Assembly: GCA_904502075.1 (NCBI GenBank)
Contig: CAJGDL010000067.1
Span: forward strand, 1-9,301
DNA length: 9,301 nucleotides
Reading direction: 5' to 3'
Source of the DNA: an uncultured Alistipes sp.
GTDB lineage: Bacteria; Bacteroidota; Bacteroidia; Bacteroidales; Rikenellaceae
The translations under genes and the position numbers were made by a program. A model generated the notes under the pieces. The model did no database searches. It saw only the letters and a list, made by a program, of their open reading frames with translations, and had not been told where the DNA came from. Below, in pieces: positions 6,422-9,301 of the stretch (positions within the stretch are counted from its first letter, which is position 1; every line of letters starts with the position of its first letter).

Positions 6422-6434
6422 TTTCGTATCTTTG
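6405..6434 (+). promoter_or_regulatory. Bacteroidota-type promoter for the flavoprotein operon
   Basis: The -7 element TATCTTTG is at 6427-6434 and fits TAnnTTTG exactly. The -33 TTG is at 6405-6407, with a 19-base spacer. The predicted transcription start, a few bases past 6434, falls at or next to the ATG at 6439, so the message may have little or no leader. Confidence 0.82.
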
Positions 6435-6438
6435 TTGT

Positions 6439-7734
6439 ATGATTCGCGAAACAGATACTCAAACTACGGAAAATCGCCTGCGCGAGGCCTACGATGTGAT
6501 TGTCATCGGAGCCGGTGCTGCGGGCATGATGGCCGCCGGAACGGCAGCCCGCAGCGGTAAGCGCGTGCTACTGCTCGAAAAGATGGAGAAATCGGGACGC
6601 AAGGTGCGTATCTCGGGTAAGGGGCGTTGCAACCTCACGAATGCCCGGCCGCCCGAGGAGTTCCTCACGCATGTACGCACCAATGCCGACTTCTTCGAGG
6701 TGGCCTTTGCGGAGTTCAACAACAAGGCGACGATTCGCTTCTTCGAGCGCATGGGCGTAAAGCTCGAGATCGAGCGCGGAGAGCGTGTCTTCCCCAAGAG
6801 CGGCAAGGCGTGGGATGTAGCCAACGCCCTGCTGGAGTACTGCGTGGAAAATGGCGTGAAGATTGAGTACAACTGCCGAGTGCAGGAGATCCTCACCGCT
6901 GCAGGCAAGGTCTATGGCGTGAAGTATATGAACAAGCGAGGCTTCTCGCGCAAAGAGGAGGCTCCGGCTGTGATCCTCTGCACGGGAGGTGTCAGCTACC
7001 CGGGCACGGGCTCTACGGGCGACGGTTACCTCTTTGCCGCCGACCTGGGCCACACGATCGAGCCAGTGCGCCCCTCACTCACGCCCCTCAAGTCGTCGCA
7101 TGCCCAGATGAAGTTCATGGATAAGCTCCTGCTTCGCAACGTGCGCGTCAAGCTCTTCGTCGAGGGCGAGGAGGTGCGCGAGGAGTTCGGTGAAATCGGC
7201 TTCTCGGAGCGCGGTATCGAGGGGGCAGTGGCCCTGCGCGTGAGCCGCGATGCAGTGGATGCCTTGATTGATGAGAAGCGCGTGAAGTTGGTCGTAGACC
7301 TCAAGCCCGGCCTCACCGAGGAGATGCTATTGGATCGTATTGAGCGCGATTTAGCCGAGATGCAGCCCGACGAATTCTTCTCCGAGTTGCTGCGCAAGTT
7401 GGTACCGAAGGCCCTGGTGCTGCCCATTGCCAACGAGTTGGATATCCACTCAAAGAACTATGTACGCAAACTCAGCGAGGCCGAGAAGCTACGCCTGGTG
7501 AAGCTCCTAAAGGGCTTCGTATTCCCGATCACAGACTACGCCCCCTTCCCCTTCGCCGTGGTAACGGCCGGAGGAGTACGGTGCGACGAGGTGAACAAAT
7601 ACACGATGGAATCGCTGAAGGTCAAAGGGTTGTACCTTGCGGGCGAGGTGCTGGATCTGGATGCCAACACGGGTGGCTACAACCTCCAAATCGCCTTCTC
7701 GACGGGTCGCCTGGCCGGTATGCTTAAAAAATAG
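6439..7734 (+). CDS. HI0933/YhiN-family FAD-dependent oxidoreductase
   Basis: A 431-residue flavoprotein. The N-terminal dinucleotide-binding motif is at about 19-47: YDVIVIGAGAAG followed by an acidic residue (Glu47) that would bind the ribose of FAD. Then come GKGRCNLTNA (60-69), a hallmark of the HI0933 family, a second nucleotide-binding segment CTGGVSYPGTGSTGDGY (181-197) and a C-terminal FAD segment with AGEVLDLDANTGGYNLQ and a final STGRLAGM. Database names include aminoacetone oxidase family and NAD(P)/FAD-dependent oxidoreductase. The true substrate is not established, and a role in RNA modification or redox chemistry cannot be read from the sequence. The ATG at 6439 puts 18 residues before YDV; no later ATG precedes the FAD motif, so this start is preferred despite the missing leader. 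It heads a three-gene unit, nine bases before the next gene. Confidence 0.92.
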   Translation: MIRETDTQTTENRLREAYDVIVIGAGAAGMMAAGTAARSGKRVLLLEKMEKSGRKVRISGKGRCNLTNARPPEEFLTHVRTNADFFEVAFAEFNNKATIRFFERMGVKLEIERGERVFPKSGKAWDVANALLEYCVENGVKIEYNCRVQEILTAAGKVYGVKYMNKRGFSRKEEAPAVILCTGGVSYPGTGSTGDGYLFAADLGHTIEPVRPSLTPLKSSHAQMKFMDKLLLRNVRVKLFVEGEEVREEFGEIGFSERGIEGAVALRVSRDAVDALIDEKRVKLVVDLKPGLTEEMLLDRIERDLAEMQPDEFFSELLRKLVPKALVLPIANELDIHSKNYVRKLSEAEKLRLVKLLKGFVFPITDYAPFPFAVVTAGGVRCDEVNKYTMESLKVKGLYLAGEVLDLDANTGGYNLQIAFSTGRLAGMLKK

Positions 7735-7743
7735 TTTTCCCCC

Positions 7744-8259
7744 ATGAAACAGAGCGGACGTACCCTGAAACAACGCCTCTACAACCTCGGGCAACTGCCC
7801 GGGCGAATTGCGCGTGCTCGTTATTTTCGTGGTCATGGGGTCCATTCGCCCTATGTCTATTCCATCGTGCGCCAGGTCTTTATGAGGCGCGATCTGATGG
7901 CCTCCCGCCACGACCTCTACGATGAGTTACTCGCGTTGGGAGCCCCCATGCGCCGAGCCATTCAGTTGCAGAACCTGATGATCCACTGCGGCTACGCCAC
8001 CTATGCGATCAACGCCCTGCCCGAGGGGTGTCCCTACGCCATCCTCACCTCGGAGGTGGGCGAGAGCGAGACCCTGGCCCTGGTGGAGGAGGCCAAACGC
8101 CTACAGGCAACCCTGGTGCTGTCGCGGCCCTACGACTGTCGCGAGCGCACGAAGCTCTGCAATCGAATCGTCGAGCAGCACCGCTGCACCTCGATCGACA
8201 ACCGAGGCTACCTGATCCTCTTCCACAACCACCTGCCAAAACAACACTTCAAGCTATGA
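7744..8259 (+). CDS. Small protein related to a Bacteroidota SAM-methyltransferase-like family, function unknown
   Basis: A 171-residue protein that I do not recognise with certainty. The N-terminal part has a basic region and GHGVHSPYVYSIVRQVF (30-46), which resembles the GHGVHSPF motif opening a family of Bacteroidota class I methyltransferase-like proteins, usually about 230-260 residues as I recall. The C-terminus GYLILF (155-160) then LPKQHFKL (164-171) resembles the last strand and end of the same family. The middle is short, and the expected glycine-rich SAM-binding loop (E-x-G-x-x-x-G) is missing: at the equivalent place it reads IQLQNLMIHCGYATYAI (73-89). It may therefore be a shrunken, catalytically inactive or repurposed member. 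No signal peptide or membrane segment is seen. It starts nine bases after the flavoprotein gene, and its stop overlaps the next start (ATGA), so it is translated as part of this operon. Confidence 0.75.
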   Translation: MKQSGRTLKQRLYNLGQLPGRIARARYFRGHGVHSPYVYSIVRQVFMRRDLMASRHDLYDELLALGAPMRRAIQLQNLMIHCGYATYAINALPEGCPYAILTSEVGESETLALVEEAKRLQATLVLSRPYDCRERTKLCNRIVEQHRCTSIDNRGYLILFHNHLPKQHFKL

Positions 8260-8807
8260 AAGTCTACACGAAAACGGGCGACAAGGGCTTTACCTCGCTC
8301 ATTGGAGGCGAGCGAGTTCCGAAGAGCGATCTGCGCGTCGAGGCCTACGGCACGGTCGATGAACTCACGGCCTTCACGGCCCTCTTGGGCGACCGCATGC
8401 GCTCGGAGGAGCGGCTCTGCGACCTCACTCCACGTCTCGAGGCGATCAACTGCCGCCTGATGACCGTGGCGGCTTTGCTGGCCGTGGGTCATGGGGGAGA
8501 GGGCAAGATGGCCCCGCTCGAAGCGGAGCATGTGGCCCACTTGGAGGAGGAGATCGACCAAATGCAGGCCTCGGTTCCCGCCATTACGAAATTCACGATC
8601 CCCGGAGGGCATGTACTCCTTTCGCTCTGCCATGTCTGCCGCACGGTCTGCCGTCGCGCCGAGCGTACCGCACTGCGAGCCTCCGCAGAGCACGAAATCG
8701 AACCCACAGCCCTGCAATACCTAAACCGCCTTTCGGATTGGTTCTACCTATTGGGGCGCGTGGTCACGGAGCGTCTCGGGATTGAAGAAACCCTTTGGCG
8801 CCCATAA
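8256..8807 (+). CDS. Cob(I)alamin adenosyltransferase, PduO/MmaB type
   Basis: A 183-residue enzyme that transfers the adenosyl group of ATP to cob(I)alamin, giving adenosylcobalamin for enzymes such as methylmalonyl-CoA mutase. The ATP-binding N-terminus reads TKTGDKGFTSLIGGERVPKS (5-24), followed by RVEAYGTVDELTAF (27-40). The C-terminal part has FTIPGGH (113-119), CRTVCRRAERTAL (128-140), and LNRLSDWFYLLGR (156-168), all characteristic of the PduO fold. The frame is open upstream to 8028, but the start at 8256 is chosen because family homology begins there and it overlaps the preceding stop as ATGA. Length agrees with the family. The gene is about 5.3 kb from the methylmalonyl-CoA decarboxylase operon, in a separate transcription unit but in the same pathway. 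Only 28 bases separate its stop from the next promoter, and I see no terminator there. Confidence 0.95.
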   Translation: MKVYTKTGDKGFTSLIGGERVPKSDLRVEAYGTVDELTAFTALLGDRMRSEERLCDLTPRLEAINCRLMTVAALLAVGHGGEGKMAPLEAEHVAHLEEEIDQMQASVPAITKFTIPGGHVLLSLCHVCRTVCRRAERTALRASAEHEIEPTALQYLNRLSDWFYLLGRVVTERLGIEETLWRP

Positions 8808-8813
8808 GTTTAT

Positions 8814-8843
8814 TTGGTAATTCGATAAATTTATATACCTTTG
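8814..8843 (+). promoter_or_regulatory. Bacteroidota-type promoter for the DUF2795 gene
   Basis: The -7 element TACCTTTG is at 8836-8843 and the -33 TTG at 8814-8816, with a 19-base spacer. It begins seven bases after the adenosyltransferase stop. The predicted transcript would have a leader of about 70 bases. Confidence 0.85.
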
Positions 8844-8880
8844 CACCCCGAAAGCGGAAAACCGCCCCCAATAAGGGGTG
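8844..8880 (+). promoter_or_regulatory. Hairpin-forming leader of the DUF2795 gene
   Basis: GCGG (8854-8857) and CCGC (8862-8865) form a small hairpin with an AAAA loop. GGGGTG (8875-8880) can pair either with CACCCC (8844-8849), enclosing that hairpin, or by its GGGG with the C-run at 8866-8869. The first option needs bases that lie at or before the predicted transcription start, so it may not exist in the RNA. Confidence 0.35.
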
Positions 8881-8918
8881 GGGAGTCGCAAAGTTAAACC
8901 CTAAAAAGAGACTACGAT

Positions 8919-9140
8919 ATGTATTGGACACTTGAACTTGCATCGAAATTGGAGGATGCACCCTGGCCCGCAACCAAAGAGGAGTTGATTGACTACGCCA
9001 TTCGTTCGGGCGCACCCTTGGAGGTGCTCGAGAATCTGCAGGAGATCGAGGACGAGGGTGATATTTACGAGTCGATCGAGGATATTTGGCCCGATTACCC
9101 CTCGAAGGACGATTTTCTGTTTAACGAGGACGAATATTAG
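8919..9140 (+). CDS. DUF2795 domain protein, function unknown
   Basis: A 73-residue, strongly acidic soluble protein that matches, from memory, a small protein widely conserved in Bacteroidota and annotated as DUF2795. The first half reads as a compact helical domain with WPATKEELIDYAIRSGAPLEVLENLQ (16-41), the typical DUF2795 pattern of pre-programmed helix, Gly-Ala-Pro turn and helix. The second half is Asp/Glu-rich (IEDEGDIYESIEDIWPDY, 43-60) and ends DFLFNEDEY. No catalytic residues, signal peptide or membrane segment are seen. It has its own promoter and terminator, so it is probably a monocistronic, well-expressed gene. The molecular role is not known to me. The ATG at 8919 is the only reasonable start, preceded by AAAGAGACTACGAT. 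Confidence 0.9.
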   Translation: MYWTLELASKLEDAPWPATKEELIDYAIRSGAPLEVLENLQEIEDEGDIYESIEDIWPDYPSKDDFLFNEDEY

Positions 9141-9148
9141 ACAAGACT

Positions 9149-9167
9149 ATCAGCGTAAATAGCTGAT
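9149..9167 (+). repeat. Short hairpin after the DUF2795 gene
   Basis: ATCAGC (9149-9154) pairs with GCTGAT (9162-9167) around a seven-base loop, between the stop codon and the terminator. It has no T-run of its own. Confidence 0.35.
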
Positions 9168-9174
9168 TATCAAC

Positions 9175-9214
9175 AGGAGGAATGAGAATTATTTTCTTGT
9201 ACCTCCTTTTTTTT
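9175..9214 (+). terminator. Terminator of the DUF2795 gene
   Basis: AGGAGG (9175-9180) pairs with CCTCCT (9202-9207). Inside, GAGAA (9184-9188) can pair with TTCTT (9194-9198, one G-U). Eight T bases (9207-9214) follow the stem directly. The AGGAGG also resembles a Shine-Dalgarno sequence, but no gene follows it at the right distance. Confidence 0.85.
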
Positions 9215-9250
9215 ATTAAATAAACACCATATATTCTTGTGTATTTTCCG

Positions 9251-9258
9251 TATCTTTG
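9251..9258 (+). promoter_or_regulatory. Candidate -7 promoter element for a gene at the right edge
   Basis: TATCTTTG at 9251-9258 matches TAnnTTTG. No TTG lies at the expected 19-21 base distance upstream (the nearest, 9237-9239, is too close), so the -33 element is weak or absent. An ATG at 9295 follows an A-rich leader 36 bases later and may start the next gene, but only two codons and one further base are visible, so I do not list it as a gene. Confidence 0.55.
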
Positions 9259-9301
9259 CATCATCCTCTGTAATATTAAAACAAGACGCATTATATGGGC
9301 A

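Larger units (their letters stand above)
6152..6438. other. AT-rich intergenic region between the tsf terminator and the flavoprotein gene
   Basis: These 287 bases hold no convincing gene. I see a small hairpin GTTGCG/CGCAAC (6152-6157/6164-6169) directly after the terminator, a REP-like palindrome at 6255-6300, a short tandem repeat at 6403-6421 and a promoter at 6405-6434. The last three are listed separately. The rest is low-GC sequence in which I see no other feature. Confidence 0.6.

Noticed and set aside
8028..8255. N-terminal extension of the cobalamin adenosyltransferase frame
   Set aside because: Overlaps the preceding gene, has Arg/Pro/Gly-rich non-homologous content, and family similarity begins exactly at the ATG at 8256.

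Overview
The window (9301 bases) looks like a chromosomal housekeeping segment from a Bacteroidota gut anaerobe, most likely order Bacteroidales and possibly an Alistipes-like Rikenellaceae. Four intergenic gaps carry the Bacteroidota-type -7 promoter element (TAnnTTTG), three of them with a -33 TTG at the expected 19-20 base spacing. Start codons are preceded by A-rich leaders rather than strong Shine-Dalgarno sequences. Genes are GC-rich while the gaps are AT-rich. Ribosomal protein, EF-Ts and DUF2795 sequences resemble Bacteroidales versions as I remember them. The genus is inference. Every gene I can support is on the + strand.

Region 1 (1-3008): the end of a sodium-pumping methylmalonyl-CoA decarboxylase operon. 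It holds the carboxyltransferase subunit (truncated at the window start), a small membrane gamma/delta subunit, the biotin carrier and the multi-membrane-span beta subunit, closed by a strong terminator. Together they decarboxylate (S)-methylmalonyl-CoA to propionyl-CoA and export Na+, as in succinate-to-propionate fermentation.

Region 2 (3009-6151): a translation operon, rplM (L13) - rpsI (S9) - rpsB (S2) - tsf (EF-Ts), with a clear promoter before rplM and a clear terminator after tsf. The two larger internal gaps are not plain spacers. The roughly 200-base rpsB leader can fold into a nested, pseudoknot-capable structure, and the 115-base rpsB-tsf gap holds a long stem with an inner UUCG hairpin followed by a T-run.

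Region 3 (6152-8807): after a 287-base AT-rich gap with a REP-like palindrome, a promoter whose -7 box ends four bases before the ATG drives a HI0933-type flavoprotein, a small protein that looks like a shrunken relative of a Bacteroidota methyltransferase family, and a PduO/MmaB-type cobalamin adenosyltransferase. The last two genes overlap by four bases (ATGA). The adenosyltransferase makes the cofactor of methylmalonyl-CoA mutase, the step upstream of the decarboxylase in region 1, so the window contains two parts of the propionate pathway in separate transcription units.

Region 4 (8808-9301): a short acidic DUF2795 protein with its own promoter and terminator, then another -7-like box and the likely start of a further gene at the right edge. 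I see no tRNA, rRNA, CRISPR array, transposase or prophage gene. The most interesting material is the candidate structured RNA leaders, not a new protein system.
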